64,000 bases of DNA from Blastobasis lacticolella (Eukaryota; Arthropoda; Insecta; Lepidoptera; Blastobasidae): assembly GCA_905147135.1 (NCBI GenBank), contig LR990044.1, positions 19,723,622-19,787,621 on the forward strand. The letters run 5' to 3'. The notes beneath the pieces are model-generated. The model did no database searches, was not told where the DNA came from, and saw only the letters and a program-made list of their open reading frames with translations. A program made the position numbers and the translations under genes. Shown piece after piece: positions 52,984-64,000 of the stretch; position 1 is the first letter of the stretch, and each line of letters starts with the position of its first letter.

Positions 52984-53592
52984 ATGCCGCGTCCTAGAAG
53001 ATCTAATCTTTCCCAGCGAAGCCGTAATGCAATTAGGCAACGGAATATCGCGAGTCAATTATCTGATGGAGAACGAGAAATTGCACGAGAACAGCGCCGC
53101 GTTAGTATGGAGCAAAGAAGGGCCGTAATTCGTGCTTCCCAAACACAAGAGCAAAGAGAGGCAGCCCGTGAAACGGCTAGGTTAGAAACGAGAAATCGTC
53201 GAGCTTATCGTACAGATGAACAGAGGAATAATCTTCGAAGTGCAAGAAGAAATGGTTCAAGTATAGATTTGAATCGAGCAGCGTTTCTGTATGATTGCAC
53301 CATCGACTACAGCTTGCATCGTTTAGTTTGCATTGGTCCAATGGACGTTGTTTGCCAGCATTGTGGAGCATTGAAGTTTGCTGGTGAAACGCCTGGTTTG
53401 TGCTGCCTTAGTGGTAAAGTGAAATTGCCATTATTGGTCGCGCCACCAGAGCCATTGTGCTCCCTGCTTTATGGCGAAACACTAGAATCACGACATTTTC
53501 TAGCGAACACTCAAAAATACAATGTCTGTTTCCAAATGACTTCATTTGGGGCGGAAATTATCGCAGAACACTGATATAATCCGACATTTAAG
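52984..53592 (+). pseudogene. RepHel exon 1 (copy 2)
   Basis: Translation identical to copy 1 exon 1, including the in-frame TGA (53572-53574) before YNPTFK and the GT donor at 53593. Confidence 0.8.
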
Positions 53593-53765
53593 GTAATTTA
53601 CGTTAAAAACTTTATTTTCTATCATTGTAAAAAAAATCTGGAATGTAGTTTGTTAGATTTCTGTATTTGTCTCTGAAATAAAAATGGCATGTTATTATTT
53701 TAAAAAAAGTATTTGTAAAAAAAGTGTTTGTAAATCTAACTATAACTATGGTTTTGACTTTACAG

Positions 53766-54264
53766 ATTCAAGGCCAGATTTGCCATCGCATTGGCGCATT
53801 GCAACCTATAGAAGATGCACACCATAAATTCTTGCAAATATACTTCATGGGCAATATGGAAGAACAACTTGACCGGCGTCAAGGGATCAACACAGCTACG
53901 AAAAGAGCAATTCTCCAAGATCTGCAGCAAATGCTTCATGAACATCATGCATTGGTCAGGCTGTTCAAGACTGCTTTAGAGCGCATGCCAAGTGATGACT
54001 ATAAAGTTGTGATCAGAGCAGATAAAAGACCAGCTGGAACACATGAACGCACATTTAATGCTCCAACAATCGATGAAGTGGCAATCCTGATTGTTGGTGA
54101 AAACTTGGAAACACGTGATATTGTACTTACACGACGCAATACTGGGCAACTACAAAGAATATATGAAACACACCGTTCATATGACGCGTTACAATACCCG
54201 CTGATGTTTTGGCAAGGAGACGATGGATATCACTTTAATATCAAAATGATTAATCCATTGAATG
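53766..54264 (+). pseudogene. RepHel exon 2 (copy 2)
   Basis: Identical in translation to copy 1 exon 2, with the same acceptor and donor sequences. The flanking inferred introns are 53593-53765 and 54265-54428. Confidence 0.8.
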
Positions 54265-54428
54265 GTAAGATCAATATTGTTGTTTTCATTTTAACTTGAT
54301 ATACATTTTATTCTGTTTGCTTTTAGTACTCAAAAAAAGTTGTAATTTCTAATTTAGTAGAGAGTAGCTGTAAGAGTCGTTAACCTATTACGGGTTCTAA
54401 AATACAATTTTTACTGCATTTGTTTCAG

Positions 54429-56359
54429 GTGAGGAAACTACCAAGAAGGTTAGTTCGATGAATTATTACGCATATCGTTTGATGATTCGTGAAAATTCTG
54501 ACAATTATTTGTTGCGATTTCGTCGACTGCTTCAACAATATTGCGTTGACATGTACGTTAAAATCGAAACGGAGCGCCTGACTTTCATTCGGTTGAATCA
54601 AGCTAAATTGCGTTCGGAAGAGTATATCCATTTACGCGATGCAATTAGCACAGAAGGAGATTCAGAAAATGTTGGTCGATTGACTATTTTACCGGCGACA
54701 TACATAGGTAGCCCGCGTCATTTGCATGAATATGCGCAAGATGCAATGACATATGTTCGTCATTATGGTCGGCCAGATCTATTCATTACATTTACATGTA
54801 ATCCGAAATGGATAGAAATTATTCAATTGCTGTTTCCGGGACAAACATCAAGTGATCGACACGACATCACCGCACGTGTTTTCAGGCAAAAAATTCGGTC
54901 ACTAATGAATTACATTGTTAAGCAACACGTCTTTGGGAATACTCGATGCTGGATGTATTCAATCGAATGGCAAAAACGAGGCCTACCGCATGCTCACATT
55001 CTGATTTGGTTAGTCGAAAGAATTCGGCCAGATCAAATAGATGACATCATATGTGCGGAGATTCCTGCTCCTGAAACCGATCCAGACCTACATGATGTTG
55101 TAGTCACGAATATGATTCATGGACCGTGTGGCACTATCAACCGACAATCACCGTGCATGGTCGACGGCAAGTGTTCCAAACGGTATCCACGAAAATTGAC
55201 GGCAGAGACCATTACAGGCAACGATGGTTATCCATTGTATCGGCGTCGATCGCCCGATGATAATGGTAGAACTATCACAACTAAAGTGAAAGGAAACGAT
55301 TTCGTAGTTGACAACAGTTGGATTGTTCCATATTCGCCACTTCTTTCCAAAACATTCAAAGCACATTGTAATGTTGAGTATTGCAATTCGGTCAAGTCAA
55401 TTAAATACATTTGCAAATATGTCACGAAAGGGAGCGACATGGCGGTTTTTGGTATCCAAACATCCAATACCAACGATGAAATCACGCGCTATCAAGTTGG
55501 TAGATATGTGAACTGCAATGAAGCAATTTGGCGTATATTTTCATTCCCTATTCACGAACGCCATCCCACTGTTTTACATTTGGGGGTGCATCTAGAGAAC
55601 GGTCAGAGAGTATATTTCACAGCGTCGAATGCTGCTCAACGTGCCGAAACACCTCCAGCGACAACACTGACCAGTTTCTTTGCGATTTGTCAAAGCGATC
55701 CGTTCGCACGAACTTTGCTTTACTCAGAAATGCCACGTTATTACACTTGGAACGCTACATCGAAGAAATTTCAACGTCGGAAGCAAGGCGATGCAGTTCC
55801 TGGTCATCCAGATATGCGTTCTACTGATGCTCTTGGTCGTATTTACACAGTTCATCCGAAGAATGATGAATGTTTCTATTTGCGGTTGTTGCTGGTACAT
55901 GTTCGAGGGCCAACATCATTTGAATCACTACGAACTGTTAATGGTATCGTGTGCCCCACATTTCGTGCAGCATGTCAAGAGCTAAATTTGCTTGAAAACG
56001 ATACTCATTGGGACACGACAATCGCTGAAGCAATTATTTCTGCATCTCCAAGTCAGATACGCACATTATTTGCTATCATCATTTCAACATGCTTCCCATC
56101 GAACCCACGTGACCTGTGGAACAAATACAAAGATAACATGTCAGAAGATATTTTACATCGAATTCGCGTCAGCTCAAGAAATTCCGATCTTGAGGTGAAT
56201 GAGGAGATCCATAACCAGACTTTGCTCTTGATCGAAGATATGTGTTACCTCATGTGCGGCAGTTTGTTAGTTAGGTTAGGAATGCCAGCGCCAGATCGCG
56301 GAATGAATGACGCATTTAATAGAGAATTGGAACGTGAACGTGAATATGATCCACATTAA
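54429..56359 (+). pseudogene. RepHel exon 3, Rep part (copy 2)
   Basis: Identical in translation to copy 1. The HUH pair (HAH at 54989) and the YICKY tyrosines (55406) are kept. The same TAA (56357-56359) separates Rep from the helicase. Confidence 0.88.
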
Positions 56360-57760
56360 CTAATACAATCAGTTCAAACGAATGTACCTCTGTTGAATCC
56401 TAAGCAGAGGGAAGTCTATGATACACTGATTAATGCAATTGATGATGGAAATGGCGGCTTATTTTTTTTGGATGCCCCCGGTGGAACTGGGAAGACATTC
56501 CTCATGTCATTGATTTTGGCCACTGTACGTGCGAGATCCGAAATTGCGGTAGCAATTGCTTCTTCTGGAATAGCGGCCACATTGTTAGACGGATGCCGTA
56601 CGGCTCACTCAGCGTTAAAATTGCCATTAAACCTTCAAACTACTGAACAACCGACATGTAACATTTCGAAACACTCCGCAATGGCCAAAGTTTTAGTAGC
56701 ATCAAAAATCATCATATGGGTTGAATGCACAATGGCGCACAAACGCGCATTGGAAGCACTAGACCGAACATTAAAAGATCTGCGCAATGACTCGAGATGT
56801 TTTGGTGGTGCAATGATTTTATTATCTGGCGATTTCCGGCAAACACTACCAGTCATTCCAAGATCTACTGCTGCCGACGAAATAAACGCTTGCCTCAAAG
56901 CATCAAATCTGTGGCGATATGTAAAGAAACTTCAACTGTCTGTAAATATGAGAGTTGCATTGTTGAACGATCTATCTGCTGATGATTTCTCGAAGCAATT
57001 GCTGACTATCGGTAATGGCCGTGTTCCTGTTGACAAATCGAGCGGTTTGATTTCATTTCCTCCAAATTTATGCAATTTCGTATCATCAAAAGACGAGCTT
57101 ATCAACAAAGTATTCCCGGATATCATTGCTAACCACAAAAATACTAAATGGTTAAGTGAGCGAGCAATTTTGGCCGCTAAAAATAAAGATGTAGACGACC
57201 TCAATTTAATAATTCAAAATCAAATCGTAGGTACTCTGTATTCATTCAAATCTATCGACTGTGTAACAAACGAAGAAGAAGCCACTAATTATCCAATTGA
57301 ATTTTTAAAATCCTTGGATGTGCCTAGTTTACCACCGCACAATTTAAAACTTAAAGTTGGCTCGGTAGTCATCATGCTTAGAAATTTAAACCAACCAAAA
57401 CTGTGTAATGGAACGCGTTTGGTGATAAGAAAACTGATGAGCAATGTGATTCACGTGTCGATACTTAAAGGAAAATTTAAAGGTGAGGAAGTTCTTATTC
57501 CAAGGATTCCGATGATCCCAACGGATATGCCCTTTGAGTTTAAACGAATTCAATTCCCGATTCGTCTTGCCTTCGCCATGACGATCAACAAATCACAGGG
57601 CCAATCCTTGACTATTTGTGGCCTCAATCTAGAAAATGCATGTTTTTCTCATGGTCAATTGTACGTGGCATGCTCACGTGTCGGCAAACCATCCGCTTTA
57701 TTTGTTCTTGCGCCTGACCAAAAAACAAAGAATGTCGTTTACCACAAAGTGCTTGAATGA
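56360..57760 (+). pseudogene. RepHel exon 3, helicase part (copy 2)
   Basis: Differs from copies 1 and 3 by one residue: serine instead of glycine in LDVPSLPPHN (AGT at 57326). Walker A is intact, and Walker B again has valine in place of aspartate (56720). The GDFRQ and C-terminal motifs are unchanged. Confidence 0.88.
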
Positions 57761-58072
57761 AAATCCTATTAATGAATTAATCCGAGTTTTTTTTTTTCCC
57801 AATCTGCACAACATAGTTTTCAATCATTTTTTTCTGACATGAGTTTGAAGTACTTAATTATTATTATTTTTTTTTTTTTTATTTTTATTCTCATTCTGTA
57901 TGTATGTTTTCATTATCATTCATCATAATAAAATACTTTTTTGTTTCTATCTATATAAATCTATTATTTTCTATCATTGTTTTACGTTCATCAAAGCCTA
58001 AATTAGTTCAGCTAAAAAGTAACACGACATTCATTGTCTGTTAGGCGGTACGAAGTTCGCCGGGTCAGCTAG

Positions 58073-58648
58073 TAACATAATATAAGTAACACAAAAATGG
58101 AACTTATTCTATGGGCAATACATTCCACTTTGATTTGCTCTCACGCTTTTGCTACTTTAGCCAAACTAAATTTATGTTTTTGAATTTAGTCCAACGAAAT
58201 AGGCGTATAAGGCGAAATATGCCTTTTACACTTTGGACCCCAAGAAACAAAATATCTTCTAGTTAAAAATTTCATGCCATGAGGTTAAAAGATTTTCTAT
58301 TATTATTAGAAACATTCATAAGTGTGGGAGTTGGATCTGTTCTGTCAGATATATTACTTTTTTTACGTCGAAGGGCAAAAAGCGAAGTGACCAGTCGTAA
58401 AATAAAATCTCATCAGCGTGTTTAAAAAGCAAGCGCAAGCTGTAAGAGTGCTCATTCGCTGGGTGTAAATATATAATTTTACGAGCCGTGGGTAGGCCTC
58501 CCACAAAGTGGACCGAAGACCAAGTAAAGATCGCAGGTACCAGCAAGATGCGGAAAGCACATGACTGGCCTTTGTGGAGATTTCTGGGGGAGTCCTCTGC
58601 AGTGGGCGTCTTCTGGCTAATATGATGATGATGATGATGATATATAAA
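58073..58648 (+). other. Spacer between Helitron copies 2 and 3
   Basis: No difference from the first spacer was noticed. It contains the same RTE 3' fragment at 58488-58643 and the same (GAT)n junction to the next Helitron body. Confidence 0.75.
58488..58643 (+). mobile_element. 5'-truncated RTE LINE 3' end in the second spacer
   Basis: Copy of 52343-52498 at +6145, with the same internal differences from the full RTE element. It was therefore duplicated with the unit rather than inserted independently. Confidence 0.8.
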
Positions 58649-59128
58649 ATATATAAAAGAAAGTCGTGTTTGTTACAACACTTATAACTCGAGAACGGTT
58701 GGACCGATTGCCATGGTTTTTGATTTGTTGGATTTGTTTCCTTCCCGAATAGCAGAATACATCTTAAAAACAATGAAAACTCGAAAACATAATTTTAATT
58801 TTCGAAAATTATTTATTAATTATTTAATTTTTAATTCCCGAAAATAATACTTAAGATTTATTCTACAGTAAAAACATAAAATCATCGGAAAGGAACGGAA
58901 TTTAGGAAATAAAAAATCAGTTGGTAAAGGTTATAAGATTAAGGAAAAAAAATCTACAGGTTAACAAAAGTGTAAATGTCTTTTTATAGGTTGTCTATGA
59001 ATTTTCTTGATAAGCTATTCATACGTAGTGGTTATATACTCTTTGAGCTATTGTCTATGTCTCGAAAGTTCAGGCACTGTTATTATATTTGGTGGTTTTA
59101 TTTTATGCGAGTGCACATTTTAATAACA

Positions 59129-59737
59129 ATGCCGCGTCCTAGAAGATCTAATCTTTCCCAGCGAAGCCGTAATGCAATTAGGCAACGGAATATCGCGAGT
59201 CAATTATCTGATGGAGAACGAGAAATTGCACGAGAACAGCGCCGCGTTAGTATGGAGCAAAGAAGGGCCGTAATTCGTGCTTCCCAAACACAAGAGCAAA
59301 GAGAGGCAGCCCGTGAAACGGCTAGGTTAGAAACGAGAAATCGTCGAGCTTATCGTACAGATGAACAGAGGAATAATCTTCGAAGTGCAAGAAGAAATGG
59401 TTCAAGTATAGATTTGAATCGAGCAGCGTTTCTGTATGATTGCACCATCGACTACAGCTTGCATCGTTTAGTTTGCATTGGTCCAATGGACGTTGTTTGC
59501 CAGCATTGTGGAGCATTGAAGTTTGCTGGTGAAACGCCTGGTTTGTGCTGCCTTAGTGGTAAAGTGAAATTGCCATTATTGGTCGCGCCACCAGAGCCAT
59601 TGTGCTCCCTGCTTTATGGCGAAACACTAGAATCACGACATTTTCTAGCGAACACTCAAAAATACAATGTCTGTTTCCAAATGACTTCATTTGGGGCGGA
59701 AATTATCGCAGAACACTGATATAATCCGACATTTAAG
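59129..59737 (+). pseudogene. RepHel exon 1 (copy 3)
   Basis: Same translation and the same TGA (59717-59719) as copies 1 and 2. Confidence 0.8.
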
Positions 59738-59910
59738 GTAATTTACGTTAAAAACTTTATTTTCTATCATTGTAAAAAAAATCTGGAATGTAGTTTGTTA
59801 GATTTCTGTATTTGTCTCTGAAATAAAAATGGCATGTTATTATTTTAAAAAAAGTATTTGTAAAAAAAGTGTTTGTAAATCTAACTATAACTATGGTTTT
59901 GACTTTACAG

Positions 59911-60409
59911 ATTCAAGGCCAGATTTGCCATCGCATTGGCGCATTGCAACCTATAGAAGATGCACACCATAAATTCTTGCAAATATACTTCATGGGCAAT
60001 ATGGAAGAACAACTTGACCGGCGTCAAGGGATCAACACAGCTACGAAAAGAGCAATTCTCCAAGATCTGCAGCAAATGCTTCATGAACATCATGCATTGG
60101 TCAGGCTGTTCAAGACTGCTTTAGAGCGCATGCCAAGTGATGACTATAAAGTTGTGATCAGAGCAGATAAAAGACCAGCTGGAACACATGAACGCACATT
60201 TAATGCTCCAACAATCGATGAAGTGGCAATCCTGATTGTTGGTGAAAACTTGGAAACACGTGATATTGTACTTACACGACGCAATACTGGGCAACTACAA
60301 AGAATATATGAAACACACCGTTCATATGACGCGTTACAATACCCGCTGATGTTTTGGCAAGGAGACGATGGATATCACTTTAATATCAAAATGATTAATC
60401 CATTGAATG
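59911..60409 (+). pseudogene. RepHel exon 2 (copy 3)
   Basis: Same translation and splice-site sequences as the other copies. The inferred introns are 59738-59910 and 60410-60573. Confidence 0.8.
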
Positions 60410-60573
60410 GTAAGATCAATATTGTTGTTTTCATTTTAACTTGATATACATTTTATTCTGTTTGCTTTTAGTACTCAAAAAAAGTTGTAATTTCTAATTT
60501 AGTAGAGAGTAGCTGTAAGAGTCGTTAACCTATTACGGGTTCTAAAATACAATTTTTACTGCATTTGTTTCAG

Positions 60574-62504
60574 GTGAGGAAACTACCAAGAAGGTTAGTT
60601 CGATGAATTATTACGCATATCGTTTGATGATTCGTGAAAATTCTGACAATTATTTGTTGCGATTTCGTCGACTGCTTCAACAATATTGCGTTGACATGTA
60701 CGTTAAAATCGAAACGGAGCGCCTGACTTTCATTCGGTTGAATCAAGCTAAATTGCGTTCGGAAGAGTATATCCATTTACGCGATGCAATTAGCACAGAA
60801 GGAGATTCAGAAAATGTTGGTCGATTGACTATTTTACCGGCGACATACATAGGTAGCCCGCGTCATTTGCATGAATATGCGCAAGATGCAATGACATATG
60901 TTCGTCATTATGGTCGGCCAGATCTATTCATTACATTTACATGTAATCCGAAATGGATAGAAATTATTCAATTGCTGTTTCCGGGACAAACATCAAGTGA
61001 TCGACACGACATCACCGCACGTGTTTTCAGGCAAAAAATTCGGTCACTAATGAATTACATTGTTAAGCAACACGTCTTTGGGAATACTCGATGCTGGATG
61101 TATTCAATCGAATGGCAAAAACGAGGCCTACCGCATGCTCACATTCTGATTTGGTTAGTCGAAAGAATTCGGCCAGATCAAATAGATGACATCATATGTG
61201 CGGAGATTCCTGCTCCTGAAACCGATCCAGACCTACATGATGTTGTAGTCACGAATATGATTCATGGACCGTGTGGCACTATCAACCGACAATCACCGTG
61301 CATGGTCGACGGCAAGTGTTCCAAACGGTATCCACGAAAATTGACGGCAGAGACCATTACAGGCAACGATGGTTATCCATTGTATCGGCGTCGATCGCCC
61401 GATGATAATGGTAGAACTATCACAACTAAAGTGAAAGGAAACGATTTCGTAGTTGACAACAGTTGGATTGTTCCATATTCGCCACTTCTTTCCAAAACAT
61501 TCAAAGCACATTGTAATGTTGAGTATTGCAATTCGGTCAAGTCAATTAAATACATTTGCAAATATGTCACGAAAGGGAGCGACATGGCGGTTTTTGGTAT
61601 CCAAACATCCAATACCAACGATGAAATCACGCGCTATCAAGTTGGTAGATATGTGAACTGCAATGAAGCAATTTGGCGTATATTTTCATTCCCTATTCAC
61701 GAACGCCATCCCACTGTTTTACATTTGGGGGTGCATCTAGAGAACGGTCAGAGAGTATATTTCACAGCGTCGAATGCTGCTCAACGTGCCGAAACACCTC
61801 CAGCGACAACACTGACCAGTTTCTTTGCGATTTGTCAAAGCGATCCGTTCGCACGAACTTTGCTTTACTCAGAAATGCCACGTTATTACACTTGGAACGC
61901 TACATCGAAGAAATTTCAACGTCGGAAGCAAGGCGATGCAGTTCCTGGTCATCCAGATATGCGTTCTACTGATGCTCTTGGTCGTATTTACACAGTTCAT
62001 CCGAAGAATGATGAATGTTTCTATTTGCGGTTGTTGCTGGTACATGTTCGAGGGCCAACATCATTTGAATCACTACGAACTGTTAATGGTATCGTGTGCC
62101 CCACATTTCGTGCAGCATGTCAAGAGCTAAATTTGCTTGAAAACGATACTCATTGGGACACGACAATCGCTGAAGCAATTATTTCTGCATCTCCAAGTCA
62201 GATACGCACATTATTTGCTATCATCATTTCAACATGCTTCCCATCGAACCCACGTGACCTGTGGAACAAATACAAAGATAACATGTCAGAAGATATTTTA
62301 CATCGAATTCGCGTCAGCTCAAGAAATTCCGATCTTGAGGTGAATGAGGAGATCCATAACCAGACTTTGCTCTTGATCGAAGATATGTGTTACCTCATGT
62401 GCGGCAGTTTGTTAGTTAGGTTAGGAATGCCAGCGCCAGATCGCGGAATGAATGACGCATTTAATAGAGAATTGGAACGTGAACGTGAATATGATCCACA
62501 TTAA
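60574..62504 (+). pseudogene. RepHel exon 3, Rep part (copy 3)
   Basis: Same translation. The HUH and two-tyrosine motifs are present, and the TAA lies at 62502-62504. Confidence 0.88.
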
Positions 62505-63905
62505 CTAATACAATCAGTTCAAACGAATGTACCTCTGTTGAATCCTAAGCAGAGGGAAGTCTATGATACACTGATTAATGCAATTGATGATGGAAATGGC
62601 GGCTTATTTTTTTTGGATGCCCCCGGTGGAACTGGGAAGACATTCCTCATGTCATTGATTTTGGCCACTGTACGTGCGAGATCCGAAATTGCGGTAGCAA
62701 TTGCTTCTTCTGGAATAGCGGCCACATTGTTAGACGGATGCCGTACGGCTCACTCAGCGTTAAAATTGCCATTAAACCTTCAAACTACTGAACAACCGAC
62801 ATGTAACATTTCGAAACACTCCGCAATGGCCAAAGTTTTAGTAGCATCAAAAATCATCATATGGGTTGAATGCACAATGGCGCACAAACGCGCATTGGAA
62901 GCACTAGACCGAACATTAAAAGATCTGCGCAATGACTCGAGATGTTTTGGTGGTGCAATGATTTTATTATCTGGCGATTTCCGGCAAACACTACCAGTCA
63001 TTCCAAGATCTACTGCTGCCGACGAAATAAACGCTTGCCTCAAAGCATCAAATCTGTGGCGATATGTAAAGAAACTTCAACTGTCTGTAAATATGAGAGT
63101 TGCATTGTTGAACGATCTATCTGCTGATGATTTCTCGAAGCAATTGCTGACTATCGGTAATGGCCGTGTTCCTGTTGACAAATCGAGCGGTTTGATTTCA
63201 TTTCCTCCAAATTTATGCAATTTCGTATCATCAAAAGACGAGCTTATCAACAAAGTATTCCCGGATATCATTGCTAACCACAAAAATACTAAATGGTTAA
63301 GTGAGCGAGCAATTTTGGCCGCTAAAAATAAAGATGTAGACGACCTCAATTTAATAATTCAAAATCAAATCGTAGGTACTCTGTATTCATTCAAATCTAT
63401 CGACTGTGTAACAAACGAAGAAGAAGCCACTAATTATCCAATTGAATTTTTAAAATCCTTGGATGTGCCTGGTTTACCACCGCACAATTTAAAACTTAAA
63501 GTTGGCTCGGTAGTCATCATGCTTAGAAATTTAAACCAACCAAAACTGTGTAATGGAACGCGTTTGGTGATAAGAAAACTGATGAGCAATGTGATTCACG
63601 TGTCGATACTTAAAGGAAAATTTAAAGGTGAGGAAGTTCTTATTCCAAGGATTCCGATGATCCCAACGGATATGCCCTTTGAGTTTAAACGAATTCAATT
63701 CCCGATTCGTCTTGCCTTCGCCATGACGATCAACAAATCACAGGGCCAATCCTTGACTATTTGTGGCCTCAATCTAGAAAATGCATGTTTTTCTCATGGT
63801 CAATTGTACGTGGCATGCTCACGTGTCGGCAAACCATCCGCTTTATTTGTTCTTGCGCCTGACCAAAAAACAAAGAATGTCGTTTACCACAAAGTGCTTG
63901 AATGA
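62505..63905 (+). pseudogene. RepHel exon 3, helicase part (copy 3)
   Basis: Matches copy 1 at the variable position (glycine, GGT at 63471) and has the same Walker B valine (62865). The stop at 63903-63905 is the natural C-terminal end. Confidence 0.88.
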
Positions 63906-64000
63906 AAATCCTATTAATGAATTAATCCGAGTTTTTTTTTTTCCCAATCTGCACAACATAGTTTTCAATCATTTTTTTCTGACATGAGTTTGAAGTACTT

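Larger units (their letters stand above)
52504..58072 (+). mobile_element. Helitron copy 2 (5' terminus missing)
   Basis: Same body and same 3' hairpin and CTAG end (58069-58072) as copy 1. On the left the canonical TC start is replaced by GATATATAAAATATATAAAA joined to the RTE tail. Apart from this it differs from copy 1 only at the positions listed for the array. Confidence 0.88.
46359..64000 (+). repeat. Direct tandem array, 6145-bp unit, at least three copies
   Basis: Units are 46359-52503, 52504-58648 and 58649-64000 (cut by the window end). Every landmark recurs at exactly +6145. Each unit is a Helitron body plus about 576 bp of downstream spacer. I found three single-base differences: C/T/T at 46409, 52554 and 58699; G/A/G at 51181, 57326 and 63471; and T/A at 51721 and 57866. 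Left of 46359 the sequence of copy 1 differs from that before copies 2 and 3. Confidence 0.9.
58649..64000 (+). mobile_element. Helitron copy 3 (right part outside the window)
   Basis: It begins with the same modified left end as copy 2 and shares its T at 58699. The gene is complete as far as the window goes. The window stops before the 3' hairpin, so whether a further spacer or copy follows is unknown. Confidence 0.85.

Noticed and set aside
46338..64000. Tandem repeats as a CRISPR-like or satellite array
   Set aside because: The units are 6145 bp and contain a Helitron gene; there is no short repeat-spacer structure.

Overview
This is an AT-rich, repeat-dense insect nuclear sequence, most likely lepidopteran. 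That attribution rests on the repeat content: tRNA-derived SINEs in many copies, short Helitrons with A|T insertion sites, RTE-type LINEs ending in (GAT)n, and non-LTR 3' ends of the kind common in moth and butterfly genomes. I could not identify any host gene. Nearly every coding signal I recognise belongs to a mobile element; the one possible exception is a weak signal-peptide ORF at 30661-30915 (-).

Region 1-41.7 kb is a mosaic of nested and mostly degenerate repeats. SINE-A (tRNA-derived) has at least 13 copies and fragments, and SINE-B (also tRNA-derived) has 7. A third short family borrows both ends of the RTE LINE; three of its copies carry target-site duplications (TSDs). Short non-autonomous Helitrons occur at 1247, 2889, 33811 and 35036. 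Two hAT-type elements have perfect 8-bp TSDs (10891-11901 and 26031-26236). A 251-bp TA-target MITE occurs twice, and one copy splits the YLDD motif of a dead reverse transcriptase. There is also a GC-rich foldback element near 9 kb, a probable solo LTR (38581-39717) and several LINE C-terminal remnants. The TE-poorest stretch is about 16-19.6 kb.

Region 41.7-45 kb holds a full-length RTE-clade LINE (41700-44974). It has a 10-11 bp TSD and recognisable endonuclease, RT and C-terminal regions, but it is broken by two in-frame stops and an 82-bp insertion.

Region 46.3-64 kb is the main feature: at least three direct tandem copies of an autonomous-type Helitron with a period of exactly 6145 bp. 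The third copy runs off the window. Each unit holds one RepHel gene (three inferred exons, about 1479 codons) with an HUH/two-tyrosine Rep domain and a PIF1-like helicase, followed by the Helitron 3' hairpin and CTAG end. After that comes about 576 bp of non-Helitron spacer, which includes a 5'-truncated RTE 3' end. All copies share two in-frame stops and a Walker B aspartate-to-valine change, so the element was apparently already defective before it was amplified. Only copy 1 keeps the canonical TC 5' end and its own left flank.
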